A stretch of 64,000 nucleotides of DNA, taken from NCBI RefSeq assembly GCF_029029505.1, contig NZ_JAKJSD010000001.1, positions 248,001 through 312,000 of the forward strand. The letters run 5' to 3'. The position numbers and the translations under genes were made by a program. The notes under the pieces were generated by a model. That model saw nothing but the letters and a program-made list of their open reading frames with translations. It was not told the DNA's origin and made no database searches. Below are positions 8,323 to 19,954 of the stretch, one piece after another; position 1 is the stretch's first letter, and each line of letters opens with the position of its first letter. This stretch comes from Ancylomarina sp. DW003 (GTDB taxonomy: Bacteria > Bacteroidota > Bacteroidia > Bacteroidales > Marinifilaceae).

Positions 8323-9822
8323 TTAGTTCTCTTCAAATTTTCCAGCTGAAAGAAAATCAACTGCAGCTTCGATATCCTTATACATGACTCTATCCTTATC
8401 GTTGAAAGTAACAGCGGTTCTAAATTCTGTTAGGAATGACTCCAAGAATGGAGATGATTTTCCCGGGCGGCGTAAATCAACTGCCTGAGCTGCATTCATC
8501 AACTCAATAGCGAAGATACGCTCAACATTATCACAAACCAATAATGACTTAGTAGCTGCATTCCCCCCCATACTTACGTGATCTTCCTGCTCGTTTGAAG
8601 AAGGAATTGAGTCAACTGAACATGGTGTACACAATTGCTTATTCTGACTTACGATAGATGCTGCTGCATACTGAGGAATCATGAAACCTGAATTTAATCC
8701 GGAATCAGAAATCAAGAACTCAGGAATATCTCTGTCACCAGAAATTAAACGGTAAGTTCTACGTTCAGAGATACTACCCAATTCAGCTAAAGCAATACAC
8801 ATAAAATCAAGAACTAAAGCCAATGGCTGTCCGTGGAAATTACCTCCAGACAAGATCATATCTTCGTCGATAAAGATTGTTGGGTTATCAGTTACTGAAT
8901 TAATTTCAGTCTCAACAACACCAGCTACATAGTTAATTGCATCTTTTGATGCACCATGAACCTGTGGCATACAACGGAAAGAATAAGGATCCTGAACGTT
9001 TTTCTTCTCTCTGGCGATAAACTCACTACCTTCAAGAAGCGTACGAATGTTACGAGCTGTTTCAATCTGTCCGTTATGTGGACGAGCATCGTGAATTGGA
9101 GCCAAGAAAGGATCGATTCTTCCATCGTAACCTTCTAGAGAAATTGTACCAATGATATCAGCATATTTAACCAATTTGAAAGCCTTAAGCAATGCATAAA
9201 CAGCGTGCGAACTCATAAATTGAGTTCCATTCAATAATGCTAAACCTTCTTTAGCACCTAATTTGATAGGCTCCCATCCGAACATTTTCAAAATTTCAGA
9301 TGAAGGACGAATCTCATCTTCGTAAATAACTTCACCTTCACCAAATAATGGTAAAAACAAGTTAGACAAAGGAGCTAAATCCCCCGATGCACCTAGTGAA
9401 CCTAAATGACGAACAACAGGAAGAACATCGCTGTTATACATATCGATGATACGCTGAACAGTTTGAAGCTGAACCCCTGATTTTCCAATTGATAAAGCGT
9501 GAGCCTTAAGTAAAAGCATCAAACGGATTACATCCTCAGGAATAACATTACCCAAGCTACAAGCGTGAGACATTACAAGATTTGACTGAAGCTGAGATAG
9601 GTCTTCTTCAGGAATAGAAATCTTACAAAGAGATCCAAAACCTGTTGTTATACCGTAAATTGGCTTATCAGCTTTAGCGATTGTATCATCAAGATAAGCT
9701 TTACAGTCAAGAATCAGTTTTGTTGACTCTTCTGATAGTTCAAGCTTATATCCTTTTTCAAGAATTTCTTCAATTTTAGAGAAGGTTAATCTCTCCGGGC
9801 TAATAAAATGTGTATTAGACAT
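8323..9822 (-). CDS. hutH: Histidine ammonia-lyase
   Basis: 499 residues. It deaminates L-histidine non-oxidatively to urocanate and ammonia, the first step of histidine degradation. The cyclising triad A145-S146-G147 in GSLGASGDLAPLS forms the electrophilic MIO prosthetic group. Two features favour histidine over phenylalanine or tyrosine: the Ser-His pair S85-H86 (NLVMSHA) at the selectivity position, and NEQEDHVSMG in the C-terminal half. hutU, hutI and ftcD are not adjacent, so the gene stands alone beside hisS with 265 bp of featureless DNA between them. Confidence 0.92.
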   Translation of the reverse strand: MSNTHFISPERLTFSKIEEILEKGYKLELSEESTKLILDCKAYLDDTIAKADKPIYGITTGFGSLCKISIPEEDLSQLQSNLVMSHACSLGNVIPEDVIRLMLLLKAHALSIGKSGVQLQTVQRIIDMYNSDVLPVVRHLGSLGASGDLAPLSNLFLPLFGEGEVIYEDEIRPSSEILKMFGWEPIKLGAKEGLALLNGTQFMSSHAVYALLKAFKLVKYADIIGTISLEGYDGRIDPFLAPIHDARPHNGQIETARNIRTLLEGSEFIAREKKNVQDPYSFRCMPQVHGASKDAINYVAGVVETEINSVTDNPTIFIDEDMILSGGNFHGQPLALVLDFMCIALAELGSISERRTYRLISGDRDIPEFLISDSGLNSGFMIPQYAAASIVSQNKQLCTPCSVDSIPSSNEQEDHVSMGGNAATKSLLVCDNVERIFAIELMNAAQAVDLRRPGKSSPFLESFLTEFRTAVTFNDKDRVMYKDIEAAVDFLSAGKFEEN

Positions 9823-10087
9823 GTTGTGTATTTTTATTTAGTATTTTTTGTATAAAATGTATTTTAAAAGTGATGAACGAATAGCATGTATCCACCCATC
9901 AAAGTATCAATAACAAGAAGTATCTCATCATTAAAACTTAGATAGCACAAGAACTCAAGGGCAACGAATGTCGCCACCAATACTCTCGGCTGCTCTATCT
10001 TGTAATACTTTAAATATCATTCAATTCTAAATATTTTATTCACACCTAAAAGGCATGTCTTTTGTCTCACAAATTTTGATGTGCAAG

Positions 10088-11449
10088 CTAAGCTAATTTT
10101 TCGATAAGTTCATCAACAGTTAGCTTTGTTTGCTCTCCTGAATCCATATCTTTTAAGCTTAATAAACCTTCTTCCATTTCCGTTTCGCCTACCATAATTA
10201 CAAAAGGAATATGCTTATCATTAGCATAATTCATTTGTTTTTTCATTTTAGCTGAACCAGGGAAAATCTCAGACTTCACTCCATTTGCTCTTAAGTGTGC
10301 TAAAATTGGCAAACAATATTTTTCTTCTTTCTCACCAAAGTTCACAAACATCACCTTGGTTGTATTTACTGTTTCAGCTGGGAAACGCTCCATTTGCTCC
10401 AATACATCGTAAATACGATCGGCTCCAAACGAAATACCAACACCCGAAACATCTTTTAGTCCGAAAATACCTGTTAAGTCATCGTAACGACCACCACCTG
10501 TAATACTTCCGAATTCCATATCTTTCGACTTAACTTCGAAAATGGCACCCGTATAGTAGTTCAACCCACGAGCAAGAGTCAAGTCTAACTCGACTTCTGT
10601 CGTTACATCAAGATCTGCAAGGTAATTGAATACAGTTTCCAATTCTTCAATACCTTTCATACCAACTTCTGATGCAGAAAGAACTTCTTTCAGCTTGGCA
10701 AGTTTCTCGGTATTCGTTCCCGATAAAAGAATAATAGGCTGAAGTGTATCAATCGCTTCCTGTGGAATGCCTTTCTCAAACATTTCCTTGTTCACATTAT
10801 CCAAGCCAATTTTATCCAGCTTGTCAATGGCAACAGTGATATCGATAATTCTATCTGCCTCGCCAATAATTTCGGCAATACCCGCAAGAATTTTACGGTT
10901 ATTTAGTTTCACCAATACGTTTAGCTTTAAACGCTTGTAAACTTCATCAACAATCTGAATTAATTCAACCTCATTCAAGAGAGAATTGCTACCAACCACA
11001 TCAACATCGCACTGATAGAACTCGCGATAACGTCCTTTTTGCGGACGATCGGCTCTCCAGACGGGCTGAATTTGATAACGCTTAAAAGGGAAAGAAATAT
11101 CGTTGCGATGCTGCACAACGTAACGTGCAAAAGGAACCGTTAAGTCGTAACGCAAACCTTTATCACTAATCTTAGTGGTTAGTTTAGTTGAGTTACGAGC
11201 ATCAAGTACTTCTGGTCTAACTTTCGAAATAAAATCTCCTGAGTTTAAAACCTTGAATAGTAACTTATCTCCTTCTTCACCATACTTACCCATTAGAGTA
11301 GATAAATTCTCCATCGATGGTGTTTCGATGGGCATAAAACCATAGAGTTGAAACACCTCTTTAATGGTATCGAATATATAATTTCGCTTCACCATTTCAA
11401 CAGGTGAGAAATCTCTCGTTCCCTTAGGAATTGACGGTTTTTGAGCCAT
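10088..11449 (-). CDS. hisS: Histidyl-tRNA synthetase
   Basis: 453 residues, class II aminoacyl-tRNA synthetase. It charges tRNA-His. Motif 1 region KGTRDFSP, motif 2 region with [12 protein letters not shown], the histidine-A loop [10 protein letters not shown] and the GGGRYDDL motif 3 region are all visible. The C-terminal part after about residue 360 is the anticodon-binding domain ([18 protein letters not shown]). It is a single-gene unit; the 210-bp upstream region holds the terminator of the next gene. Confidence 0.96.
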   Translation of the reverse strand: MAQKPSIPKGTRDFSPVEMVKRNYIFDTIKEVFQLYGFMPIETPSMENLSTLMGKYGEEGDKLLFKVLNSGDFISKVRPEVLDARNSTKLTTKISDKGLRYDLTVPFARYVVQHRNDISFPFKRYQIQPVWRADRPQKGRYREFYQCDVDVVGSNSLLNEVELIQIVDEVYKRLKLNVLVKLNNRKILAGIAEIIGEADRIIDITVAIDKLDKIGLDNVNKEMFEKGIPQEAIDTLQPIILLSGTNTEKLAKLKEVLSASEVGMKGIEELETVFNYLADLDVTTEVELDLTLARGLNYYTGAIFEVKSKDMEFGSITGGGRYDDLTGIFGLKDVSGVGISFGADRIYDVLEQMERFPAETVNTTKVMFVNFGEKEEKYCLPILAHLRANGVKSEIFPGSAKMKKQMNYANDKHIPFVIMVGETEMEEGLLSLKDMDSGEQTKLTVDELIEKLA

Positions 11450-11618
11450 TTCTTTTCTTTTAATTGATTAATGTTTTATTACTATTTGATTCAAAACACA
11501 GACTTGGTATTCTATACCGATTTCGATAAATTTCATCCTCAAATTGTGATACAAAAATATCAAATATTTTCAGAGTTCCCACCCTTTATATAAAAGCTCT
11601 ACACCTAGAGTTTAAAGC

Positions 11619-11646
11619 AAAAAAAAGTATCAGTTTCCTGATACTT
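11619..11646 (-). terminator. Terminator of the small membrane-protein gene
   Basis: Perfect 9-bp stem AAGTATCAG/CTGATACTT with a TTTC loop; on the minus strand it is followed by a run of about eight T. Confidence 0.75.
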
Positions 11647-11659
11647 ATACTTCATTGAA

Positions 11660-11995
11660 TCAAGATCGATTGACTCGCCTAAATATATTAGCGAAGAAGT
11701 CGAGCAACATGCCTAATACCAGAGGATAGAACCAAACTTTCGATTCGAATCCCATTAATAGAATAACCGATGTTATAAATAGAATATTTACAGTTGTTTT
11801 GGTGTATTCGAACAAAGCCCAGTTACCAATGCCTTGTTGTATCAGAAGATAAAGCTGAACCGAAGCATAGGTTAATAAGCCAACTGAAATAATTATATTC
11901 CCAAAACTAAGCTGATTGTATAAGCGGTAACCGCCAATAAAAATTAAAGCCAATCCGATAAAATAGATCAGCTTATAAATAGAAAAAGAGGACAT
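11660..11995 (-). CDS. Small integral membrane protein, unknown function
   Basis: 111 residues with four likely membrane spans (about 8-26, 31-52, 66-82, 88-106) and a short basic C-terminus ending RRVNRS. I do not recognise a family. Its own terminator lies 13 bp beyond the stop, which supports it as an expressed gene. It is separated from the DUF4870 gene by 99 bp on the same strand; the two could be cotranscribed membrane proteins, but nothing links them functionally. Confidence 0.6.
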   Translation of the reverse strand: MSSFSIYKLIYFIGLALIFIGGYRLYNQLSFGNIIISVGLLTYASVQLYLLIQQGIGNWALFEYTKTTVNILFITSVILLMGFESKVWFYPLVLGMLLDFFANIFRRVNRS

Positions 11996-12094
11996 GAATA
12001 TTGATTAATTGATGTGATGACATGAAAATTAAAGTATCTGCGTTAATCAGTGAGAATTATTTACCGAAATATAGTTGTTGAACTTGCTAAGACA

Positions 12095-12445
12095 CTAATG
12101 AATAAACTTAATTGTCATTGGATATTCAAAATCTTCGTCGTTTAATGTTTTAACAATGGCAAGAATAACAAAAATAAGTTGTAATAAACCCAATATTACT
12201 AGCGCCAATATCCCAACAATAACGAATACAAGAATCGCAGCAACGAACATATAAATCGTAAACGAAATCTGAAAATTCAAGGCCTTCTTCCCTTCTCTAT
12301 TAACTAGTTCCGATTCGTCCTTACGCATACTCCACAAAATAAGAGGTACAATAATGTTGCCCAGTGGAATAAAATAAGCTAAACCGCCAAGGTGACAAAA
12401 CATGGCCCAATTTCTTTCTTCGTGTGGTGTTCTAAAATTTGACAT
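12095..12445 (-). CDS. DUF4870 (Tic20-like) small membrane protein
   Basis: 116 residues. The N-terminus (ERNWAMFCHLGGLAYFIPLGNIIVP without charges in the core) and the WSMRKDES...VNREGKKALNFQIS block are typical of DUF4870. Three or four hydrophobic spans follow, ending with TLNDEDFEYP. The family has no established role. It lies 93 bp downstream of ettA, with a hairpin in between. Confidence 0.78.
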   Translation of the reverse strand: MSNFRTPHEERNWAMFCHLGGLAYFIPLGNIIVPLILWSMRKDESELVNREGKKALNFQISFTIYMFVAAILVFVIVGILALVILGLLQLIFVILAIVKTLNDEDFEYPMTIKFIH

Positions 12446-12485
12446 CTTATTATTTTTTGATTGATATAATCAAAATTACAAAAAC

Positions 12486-12519
12486 AAAGGGAAGAAAACC
12501 AATGTGGCTTCTTCCCTTT
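12486..12519 (-). terminator. Terminator after ettA
   Basis: Perfect 11-bp stem AAAGGGAAGAA/TTCTTCCCTTT with a 12-nt loop that can pair internally (CCA/TGG). The T-tract on the minus strand is short, so termination may be incomplete into the DUF4870 gene. Confidence 0.55.
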
Positions 12520-12538
12520 CATTTTATTCAAACTGAAA

Positions 12539-14227
12539 TTAATCAGCGATGAGTTTCTTATATCGAATACGCTTAGGTCCTTCGTCACCTAATCGTTTCT
12601 TTCTGTTTATTTCATAATCGCTGTAACCACCTTCAAAAAAATGAACATGAGAATCACCTTCGAAAGCAAGAATATGCGTTGCAATTCTATCCAGGAACCA
12701 ACGGTCGTGAGAAATAACTACAGCACAACCTGCAAAGCTCTCTAAACCTTCCTCAAGTGCACGAAGCGTATTTACATCAATATCATTGGTTGGCTCATCG
12801 AGAAGTAATACATTGGCTTCTTCCTTAAGTGTAAGGGCCAGGTGTAAACGGTTACGTTCACCACCCGAAAGCACACCACATTTTTTCTCCTGATCGGCGC
12901 CAGCAAAGTTGAAACGTCCCACATAGGCACGAGCGTTAATTTGTCTTCCTCCAACATTAATCAAATCACCACCACCTGAGATAACTTCATAAACCGATTT
13001 ATCCGGATCAATATCTGCATGTTGCTGATCAACATAACCTACCTTCACTGTTTCACCCACCTCGAATGTTCCTTTGTCAGGTGTTTCAAGATCCATAATC
13101 ATTCTGAAAAGTGTGGTTTTACCCGCACCATTGGGTCCTATAACACCTACAATACCTGCTGGTGGCAATTCGAATTCCAAATCTTCATAAAGCAATTTGG
13201 TTCCGTATCCTTTTGATACGCCTTGTACTTGAATCACCTTATTACCCAAACGTGGTCCGTTAGGAATAAAGATCTCCAACTTTTCTTCTTTCTGCTTCAA
13301 ATCTTCGTTCATCATGTTGTCGTAAGCATTCAGACGAGCCTTATTTTTCGCCTGACGTGCCTTTGGTGCCATACGCACCCACTCCAACTCACGCTCAAGC
13401 GTTTTACGACGCTTACTAGCCGTTTTCTCTTCCATTTCCATGCGCTTGGTCTTCTGATCCAGCCATTCGCTATAGTTTCCTTTCCAGGGAATACCTTCTC
13501 CACGGTCAAGTTCAAGAATCCAACCTGCTACATTATCTAAGAAATAACGGTCGTGAGTAATACTGATAACCGTTCCTTTGTACTGGGCAAGATGCTGCTC
13601 CAACCACTCTACCGATTCAGCATCCAAGTGGTTAGTTGGTTCATCAAGAAGTAGAATATCTGGTTCCTGCAATAACAATCGGCATAAGGCAACACGACGA
13701 CGCTCACCTCCTGAAAGGTTTCTAACTGAGGCATCTCCTTCGGGACAACGCAAAGCATCCATTGCTCGCTCTAATTTGGTATCAAGGTTCCAAGCATCAA
13801 AATGATCAATTTTTTCCTGTAGATCTGCTTGCTCATCCATTACGGCTTGCATCTTATCAGGATCTTCTAATACATCAGGATCAGCAAACTTCAAGTTAAC
13901 TGCTTCGTAAGCTGCCAGGCAATCTACAATCTCCTGTACACCTTCTTCTACAATCTCTCTTACCGTTTTGTTATCATCCAATTCAGGCTCCTGAGCCAAA
14001 TAACCAATATTGTGATCTTTCGACCATACAACGTGACCATCAAACGATGGCTCAACACCTGCAATAATCTTAAGTAAGGTTGACTTACCCGATCCATTTA
14101 AACCGATAATACCAATCTTTGCCCCATAAAAGAAAGAAAGGTTAATATTATTCAATACTTTTTTTTGCGATGAGAACGTTTTACTAACACGATCCATCGA
14201 AAAGATAATCTTCTTATCGTCTGCCAT
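12539..14227 (-). CDS. ettA: Energy-dependent translational throttle protein EttA (ABC-F)
   Basis: 562 residues, two ABC ATPase domains joined by a charged linker and no membrane spans. EttA binds the ribosomal E site and gates entry into elongation according to the ATP/ADP ratio. Walker A motifs are GLNGSGKST and GPNGAGKTT; the signatures are LSGGERRRVAL and LSGGERNRLHL; both Walker B motifs read LLLDEPTN. The interdomain linker (about residues 240-320) is Lys/Arg/Glu-rich, as expected for the P-site tRNA interaction motif. Length matches E. coli EttA (555). Confidence 0.94.
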   Translation of the reverse strand: MADDKKIIFSMDRVSKTFSSQKKVLNNINLSFFYGAKIGIIGLNGSGKSTLLKIIAGVEPSFDGHVVWSKDHNIGYLAQEPELDDNKTVREIVEEGVQEIVDCLAAYEAVNLKFADPDVLEDPDKMQAVMDEQADLQEKIDHFDAWNLDTKLERAMDALRCPEGDASVRNLSGGERRRVALCRLLLQEPDILLLDEPTNHLDAESVEWLEQHLAQYKGTVISITHDRYFLDNVAGWILELDRGEGIPWKGNYSEWLDQKTKRMEMEEKTASKRRKTLERELEWVRMAPKARQAKNKARLNAYDNMMNEDLKQKEEKLEIFIPNGPRLGNKVIQVQGVSKGYGTKLLYEDLEFELPPAGIVGVIGPNGAGKTTLFRMIMDLETPDKGTFEVGETVKVGYVDQQHADIDPDKSVYEVISGGGDLINVGGRQINARAYVGRFNFAGADQEKKCGVLSGGERNRLHLALTLKEEANVLLLDEPTNDIDVNTLRALEEGLESFAGCAVVISHDRWFLDRIATHILAFEGDSHVHFFEGGYSDYEINRKKRLGDEGPKRIRYKKLIAD

Positions 14228-14432
14228 TTATTTATATTTTAACTCAATTTCGTAATTTTAATCCTTTGATAATAAGTTTAAAGCTACTGCATTTAATTCT
14301 TAATCATCAATCTTCGACAAAAATAAAAAAACTAATGGAGTGACCAATCTAAAATCTATTTTGCTGAAACAAATATCCAAGAAACATAGTATTTAAAACA
14401 CTTCGGTAAGTGCCGTGAAATATTTTTAACAA

Positions 14433-14449
14433 ATAAGATTTTATCTTAT
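14433..14449. promoter_or_regulatory. Short dyad upstream of the response regulator
   Basis: ATAAGAT, three T's, ATCTTAT: a 7-bp inverted repeat 31 bp before the GTG. It is AT-rich and might be chance, or an operator for the orphan regulator. Confidence 0.2.
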
Positions 14450-14480
14450 CATATAAATGCCTAATTTTAATCTTTAATCA

Positions 14481-14975
14481 GTGAAATGTAATTTCTTACT
14501 CGGCTACAAAAAATATATGGAAAAAATTGAACGTGTTTGTTGGGAGGAGAATATCGATTCTTGTATCGTTGTAAAAACCGAATTAGAAAAGAGAAATATC
14601 CCAATTAAAGAAGCAAATATCTTACTGGTAGAAGATAAGCTAAGTAATAGAAAAACTATTGAAATCTACTTGCGGTCAAGGGTTGGCAAAATCGAAGTTG
14701 CTGAGAATGGTAAAGAAGCAGTTGAGAAATTTGCAAACAATCAATACGATATGATCCTTATGGATTTACAAATGCCCATAATGGGAGGTATTGAGGCCGC
14801 TCAACGCATTAGAGAAATGGAAGAGGATAGAAAGTATAGAGTACCTATTGTTGCCTTTAGTGCTAACTATTTTTCTTCGGATAAAGAAACATCAATTGAA
14901 GTTGGTATGGATGCCTATATTTCAAAGCCTTTCCAATCTAAAACGCTTTTCAATTTAATGGAAGAGTTTATTTAA
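14481..14975 (+). CDS. Stand-alone response regulator receiver protein
   Basis: 164 residues from GTG, or 152 from the in-frame ATG at 14517; neither has a clear ribosome site. The receiver domain is residues 44-164: acidic pocket E51/D52, phospho-acceptor D95 in ILMDLQMP, S128, and K149 in SKPF. There is no output domain, so it probably acts like CheY or Spo0F, or as a partner of a hybrid kinase. The 40 N-terminal residues (WEENIDSCIVV) match nothing I recognise. No kinase gene is nearby. It is convergent with eno and shares a terminator. Confidence 0.85.
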   Translation: MKCNFLLGYKKYMEKIERVCWEENIDSCIVVKTELEKRNIPIKEANILLVEDKLSNRKTIEIYLRSRVGKIEVAENGKEAVEKFANNQYDMILMDLQMPIMGGIEAAQRIREMEEDRKYRVPIVAFSANYFSSDKETSIEVGMDAYISKPFQSKTLFNLMEEFI

Positions 14976-15001
14976 GATTAATTCTTAATGATATAATACA
15001 A

Positions 15002-15025
15002 AAAAGGAGTCTTGCGACTCCTTTT
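15002..15025. terminator. Bidirectional terminator between the response regulator and eno
   Basis: Perfect 10-bp stem AAAAGGAGTC/GACTCCTTTT around TTGC, flanked by A's and T's, between two convergent genes. Confidence 0.75.
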
Positions 15026-15049
15026 CTTATATCTGTATGTTACTAAAGA

Positions 15050-16363
<1,314 letters not shown>

Positions 16364-16477
16364 TTAAATTCTTTATTTCAGCACTAAAGATTAGCAATTT
16401 AGGCAATATTTTCCAATAAAATAAACTGAAAAAACATGTTGTAATTACGCAAACGTTGGAAAAATCTTTAGGGCATT

Positions 16478-16510
16478 AAAAAAGGGATAAAGTTAGACTT
16501 TATCCCTTTT
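16478..16510 (-). terminator. Terminator of the ribosomal protein superoperon
   Basis: Perfect 13-bp stem (16480-16492 with 16498-16510) with a 5-nt loop. Read on the minus strand it ends in a T-run complementary to 16478-16483. It sits 18 bp after rplQ. Confidence 0.85.
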
Positions 16511-16528
16511 GATATATGAAAGGAAAGA

Positions 16529-17014
16529 TTACTCTTCGCCTTTTTCTTCAGTTGCTTCTGGAGTTTCAACTTCAGCAGGAGCATCAGCTTTCTTAGTGCT
16601 TTTTCTTCTACGTGTAGTTTTCTTAACTTCAGCTTTTTTCTCTGTTACGTAAGTCTCATTGAAATCAACTAGCTCGATAATACACATTTCTGCGTTATCT
16701 CCTAAACGATTTCCTGTCTTAAGAATACGAGTGTAACCTCCGTTACGAGTCGCAACCTTAACTGAAACTTCTCTGAACAACTCAGTAACGGCTTCTTTTT
16801 GCTTTAAGTAGCTAAAAACAACACGTCTTGAGTGAGTAGTATCTTCCTTACTTTTAGTAATCAATGGCTCTACATACATTTTTAAAGCTTTAGCTTTAGC
16901 AGTAGTTGTACTGATTCTTTTGTGTAAGATTAAAGAAGACGCCATATTTGAAAGCATAGCCTTTCTGTGGGCAGCTTTTCTTCCTAGGTGATTGAATCTT
17001 TTTCTATGTCTCAT
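16529..17014 (-). CDS. rplQ: 50S ribosomal protein L17
   Basis: 161 residues. The conserved L17 domain is residues 1-118 ([26 protein letters not shown]). L17 sits near the exit of the polypeptide tunnel. The 45-residue C-terminal tail is Lys/Ala/Glu-rich ([11 protein letters not shown], then an acidic end) and absent from E. coli L17 (127). Such charged tails are common in Bacteroidota L17. It is the last gene of the operon, 6 bp from rpoA. Confidence 0.97.
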   Translation of the reverse strand: MRHRKRFNHLGRKAAHRKAMLSNMASSLILHKRISTTTAKAKALKMYVEPLITKSKEDTTHSRRVVFSYLKQKEAVTELFREVSVKVATRNGGYTRILKTGNRLGDNAEMCIIELVDFNETYVTEKKAEVKKTTRRRKSTKKADAPAEVETPEATEEKGEE

Positions 17015-17020
17015 TTTACC

Positions 17021-18013
17021 TTATTCCTTATCTAATTTATACTTAGAAATATCCATACCGAAAGTAAGATTCAATGACTCTAATAAGTCATCAAGCTCGG
17101 TTAAGGACTTCTTACCAAAGTTTCTAAATTTCAATAGGTCGTTTCTGTTGAATTGAACTAATTCTCCTAATGTATCAACATCAGCAGCTTTCAAGCAGTT
17201 CAATGCTCTAACAGAAAGATCCATGTCTACCAATTTAGTCTTAAGAAGTTGACGCATGTGCAATACTTCTTCATCAAACTCTTCGTTTGCAAATTTCTCA
17301 TCAGTGTCAAGAGTAATCTTTTCATCTGAGAATAGCATGAAGTGATAAATAAGAATTTTCGCAGCTTCTTTTAACGCCTCTTTGGGATGAATTGAACCAT
17401 CAGTCGTAATCTCGAATACTAACTTTTCATAGTCAGTCTTCTGCTCTACACGGTAGTTCTCAACATCGAACTTGACGTTCTTAATTGGTGTGTGAATAGC
17501 ATCAATTGGAATTACTCCAAATTCAGCATCAACAGGTTTATTCTCTACAGAAGGAATATAACCACGACCTTTGTTGATAGTTAAATCCAATTGTAATTTG
17601 GCAGAGCTATCCATTCTGCAAATCACAAGCTCAGGATTCAACACTTCGAAACCGGTTAGGAACTTGTTAATATCGCCTGCTGTAAAAGTTTCTTGATCCG
17701 AAATGGTAACAGTTACCAACTCGCTGTCAACTTCTTCAACTTTTTGTTTAAACCGAACTTGTTTCAAGTTCAGGATCATTTCGGTTACGTCCTCAATAAC
17801 ACCTGGTACAGTAGAAAACTCATGATCAACACCTTGAACCTTAATAGTAGTTATAGCGTACCCCTCTAGAGAAGAAAGTAAAATTCTTCTTAAGGCGTTA
17901 CCTATTGTAATACCATATCCTGGCTCTAATGGACGAAATTCGAATTTTCCGAATCTATCGTCAGCGTCGAGCATAATAACTTTGTCCGGTTTTTGGAAAG
18001 CTAATATTGCCAT
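17021..18013 (-). CDS. rpoA: RNA polymerase alpha subunit
   Basis: 330 residues, the standard length. The N-terminal dimerisation domain ([20 protein letters not shown]) nucleates core enzyme assembly. The C-terminal domain ([12 protein letters not shown], with [14 protein letters not shown]) contacts DNA upstream elements and activators. The interdomain linker is about residues 230-245. Placement rpsD-rpoA-rplQ is the canonical alpha operon end. Confidence 0.98.
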   Translation of the reverse strand: MAILAFQKPDKVIMLDADDRFGKFEFRPLEPGYGITIGNALRRILLSSLEGYAITTIKVQGVDHEFSTVPGVIEDVTEMILNLKQVRFKQKVEEVDSELVTVTISDQETFTAGDINKFLTGFEVLNPELVICRMDSSAKLQLDLTINKGRGYIPSVENKPVDAEFGVIPIDAIHTPIKNVKFDVENYRVEQKTDYEKLVFEITTDGSIHPKEALKEAAKILIYHFMLFSDEKITLDTDEKFANEEFDEEVLHMRQLLKTKLVDMDLSVRALNCLKAADVDTLGELVQFNRNDLLKFRNFGKKSLTELDDLLESLNLTFGMDISKYKLDKE

Positions 18014-18033
18014 AAAATATTGATTAACTATTT

Positions 18034-18642
18034 TTATTTAGAATACAATTCAACGATTAACTGCTCCTTGATGTTCTCAGGAATTTCAGTTCTTTCTGGA
18101 ATGTTTAAAAACTTACCACTAAGTGAAGTTTGATCCCACTCCAACCAAGATGCTTGGTTGTATCTTGCAGTAGATAAAGAATCGGTAATAGCAATTAAAG
18201 ACTTCGATTTTTCACGAACTCCTACGATATCCCCGGCTTTTACTGAAAATGAAGCGATATTACAAACCTGACCGTTTACAGTAATATGTTTATGGCTTAC
18301 CAACTGACGAGCAGCTGATCTTGTTGGAGCAACGCCTAATCTGTAAACAACGTTATCTAAACGACATTCTAGGAGTTGTAACAATACTTCACCAGTAATA
18401 CCTTTACTTCTTGCGGCCTTTTTAAATAAGTTAGAGAATTGCTTTTCTAACACACCATAAGTGTATTTTACTTTTTGCTTCTCTTTCAACTGAACCCCGT
18501 ATTCAGACATCTTTGATCTTCTACGGCTATTACCGTGCTGTCCTGGAGGGTAGTTTTTATTTTCAAATGCCTTATCAGGTCCAAAAATTGGCTCTCCAAA
18601 TTTTCTAGCAATTTTACTCTTTGGTCCTATATATCTAGCCAT
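18034..18642 (-). CDS. rpsD: 30S ribosomal protein S4
   Basis: 202 residues. It is a primary 16S rRNA binder that starts 5'-domain assembly and lines the mRNA entry site. The N-terminal portion is [15 protein letters not shown], without the CxxC zinc pairs of some S4 forms. The S4 RNA-binding fold is at about residues 93-155 ([13 protein letters not shown]). In many bacteria S4 represses its own operon. The 125-nt gap immediately upstream could host such a site. Confidence 0.97.
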   Translation of the reverse strand: MARYIGPKSKIARKFGEPIFGPDKAFENKNYPPGQHGNSRRRSKMSEYGVQLKEKQKVKYTYGVLEKQFSNLFKKAARSKGITGEVLLQLLECRLDNVVYRLGVAPTRSAARQLVSHKHITVNGQVCNIASFSVKAGDIVGVREKSKSLIAITDSLSTARYNQASWLEWDQTSLSGKFLNIPERTEIPENIKEQLIVELYSK

Positions 18643-18767
18643 CTCTTATTAAATTTAATTTTTTTACGTTAAGTGACTTAAAAAGTTATCGGTTTTAAAA
18701 GGGCCGCTGTTCTTGAGAGGATATCAAAAGAAAAAAAAACCGAACAAAATTTAAGTTGTTTTTTTAA
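18643..18767 (-). promoter_or_regulatory. Long leader upstream of rpsD (candidate S4 autoregulatory element)
   Basis: Apart from the rpsG-rpsL gap, this is the longest spacer in an operon whose gaps are otherwise mostly under 40 nt. On the transcribed strand it contains A/T-rich ends around a GC-richer centre (18700-18715) and complementary blocks CGGTTTT and AAAACCG (18687-18693 and 18738-18744 on the plus strand). No promoter box is visible. A structured S4-binding leader is the obvious hypothesis but has not been folded. Confidence 0.35.
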
Positions 18768-19157
18768 TTATACTCTACGTCTTTTCGGTGGTCTACAACC
18801 ATTGTGTGGTAGTGGAGTTACATCGATGATTTCTGCGATATCAATTCCGCAAGCATTTACTGCACGGATAGCAGATTCACGTCCGTTTCCTGGACCTTTA
18901 ACGTATACTTTAACTTTTCTCAAACCTAGATCATGAGCAACTTTAGCACAATCGGATGCTGCTTGTTGAGCTGCATATGGAGTATTCTTCTTAGAACCTC
19001 TAAATCCCATTTTACCGGCCGATGACCAAGAAATAACCTGACCAGTGTTATTGGTCATTGAGATAATAATGTTGTTGAATGATGAGTGGATGTGCACTTG
19101 TCCTAGCGCTTCAACCTTCACAACTTTCTTTTTAACTGATACTGACTTCTTTGCCAT
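18768..19157 (-). CDS. rpsK: 30S ribosomal protein S11
   Basis: 129 residues, identical in length to E. coli S11. The core contains [15 protein letters not shown], the [10 protein letters not shown] block and the C-terminal [12 protein letters not shown]11 lies in the platform near the E site and contacts the mRNA Shine-Dalgarno region. It is 10 bp from rpsM. Confidence 0.98.
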   Translation of the reverse strand: MAKKSVSVKKKVVKVEALGQVHIHSSFNNIIISMTNNTGQVISWSSAGKMGFRGSKKNTPYAAQQAASDCAKVAHDLGLRKVKVYVKGPGNGRESAIRAVNACGIDIAEIIDVTPLPHNGCRPPKRRRV

Positions 19158-19167
19158 AACTTAACAA

Positions 19168-19545
19168 TTATTTAGTTGCTTTCTTTTTGTTTGCAACTGT
19201 TTTTCTCTTACCCTTTCTAGTACGGGAGTTATTTTTAGTTCTCTGTCCACGCAATGGTAAACCAACACGGTGACGAATTCCTCTATAACATCCGATATCC
19301 ATCAAACGCTTAATGTTCAGTTGATTTAAAGAACGCAACTCACCTTCTACTTTGAAGGTAGCGTTAATAGCCTGACGAATTTTTCCAGCTTCATCATCTG
19401 TCCAGTCCTTAACTTTAGTGTCGTAATTAACACCAGCTTCATCAAGGATTTGTTTAGCGGCGCTTCTACCAATTCCAAAGATGTAAGTTAAACTAATAAC
19501 TCCTCTTTTGTTTTGAGGCAAATCGACTCCAACAATTCTAGCCAT
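19168..19545 (-). CDS. rpsM: 30S ribosomal protein S13
   Basis: 125 residues. The N-terminal [20 protein letters not shown], the [19 protein letters not shown] loop and a basic C-terminal tail ([16 protein letters not shown]) are typical. S13 bridges head and 50S and its tail reaches P-site tRNA. Confidence 0.98.
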   Translation of the reverse strand: MARIVGVDLPQNKRGVISLTYIFGIGRSAAKQILDEAGVNYDTKVKDWTDDEAGKIRQAINATFKVEGELRSLNQLNIKRLMDIGCYRGIRHRVGLPLRGQRTKNNSRTRKGKRKTVANKKKATK

Positions 19546-19578
19546 AAAATTTATTTATTTATTTACAAGTTAACTTAA

Positions 19579-19695
19579 TTATCCTTGACGTTGTTTAAAC
19601 TTAGGATTCTTTTTATTAATCACATACAAACGTCCTTTTCTTCTAACGATCTTACAATCTTCAGAACGTTTCTTTACAGATGCTCTTACCTTCAT
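19579..19695 (-). CDS. rpmJ: 50S ribosomal protein L36, zinc-free form
   Basis: 38 codons from [14 protein letters not shown] to NPKFKQRQG, in the conserved slot between infA and rpsM. The zinc-binding CxxC...C...H set of the common L36 is lost: only one Cys remains (residue 14) and the other ligand positions are Ser, Asn and Phe. This C-minus form does not need zinc. It is too short for default ORF cut-offs. Confidence 0.93.
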   Translation of the reverse strand: MKVRASVKKRSEDCKIVRRKGRLYVINKKNPKFKQRQG

Positions 19696-19706
19696 TTTAT
19701 CGAAAT

Positions 19707-19928
19707 TTAATTTTTGTATCTAAAAGTAATGCGCCCTTTAGTAAGATCGTATGGTGACATTTCCACTTTAACCTTATCCCCAGGCAAGATCTTAATATAG
19801 TGCATTCTCATTTTCCCGGAGATATGTGCTGTTATCACATGTCCGTTCTCAAGTTCTACGCGAAACATTGCATTTGATAATGCTTCGGTAATGGTACCGT
19901 CTTGTTCTATTGAAGGCTGTTTAGCCAT
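19707..19928 (-). CDS. infA: Translation initiation factor IF-1
   Basis: 73 residues, a single S1-like OB fold ([51 protein letters not shown]). IF-1 occupies the ribosomal A site during initiation. The order map-infA-rpmJ is typical for Bacteroidota and many Firmicutes. Confidence 0.97.
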   Translation of the reverse strand: MAKQPSIEQDGTITEALSNAMFRVELENGHVITAHISGKMRMHYIKILPGDKVKVEMSPYDLTKGRITFRYKN

Positions 19929-19954
19929 AAGTAATAATTGTATTATATGTTATT

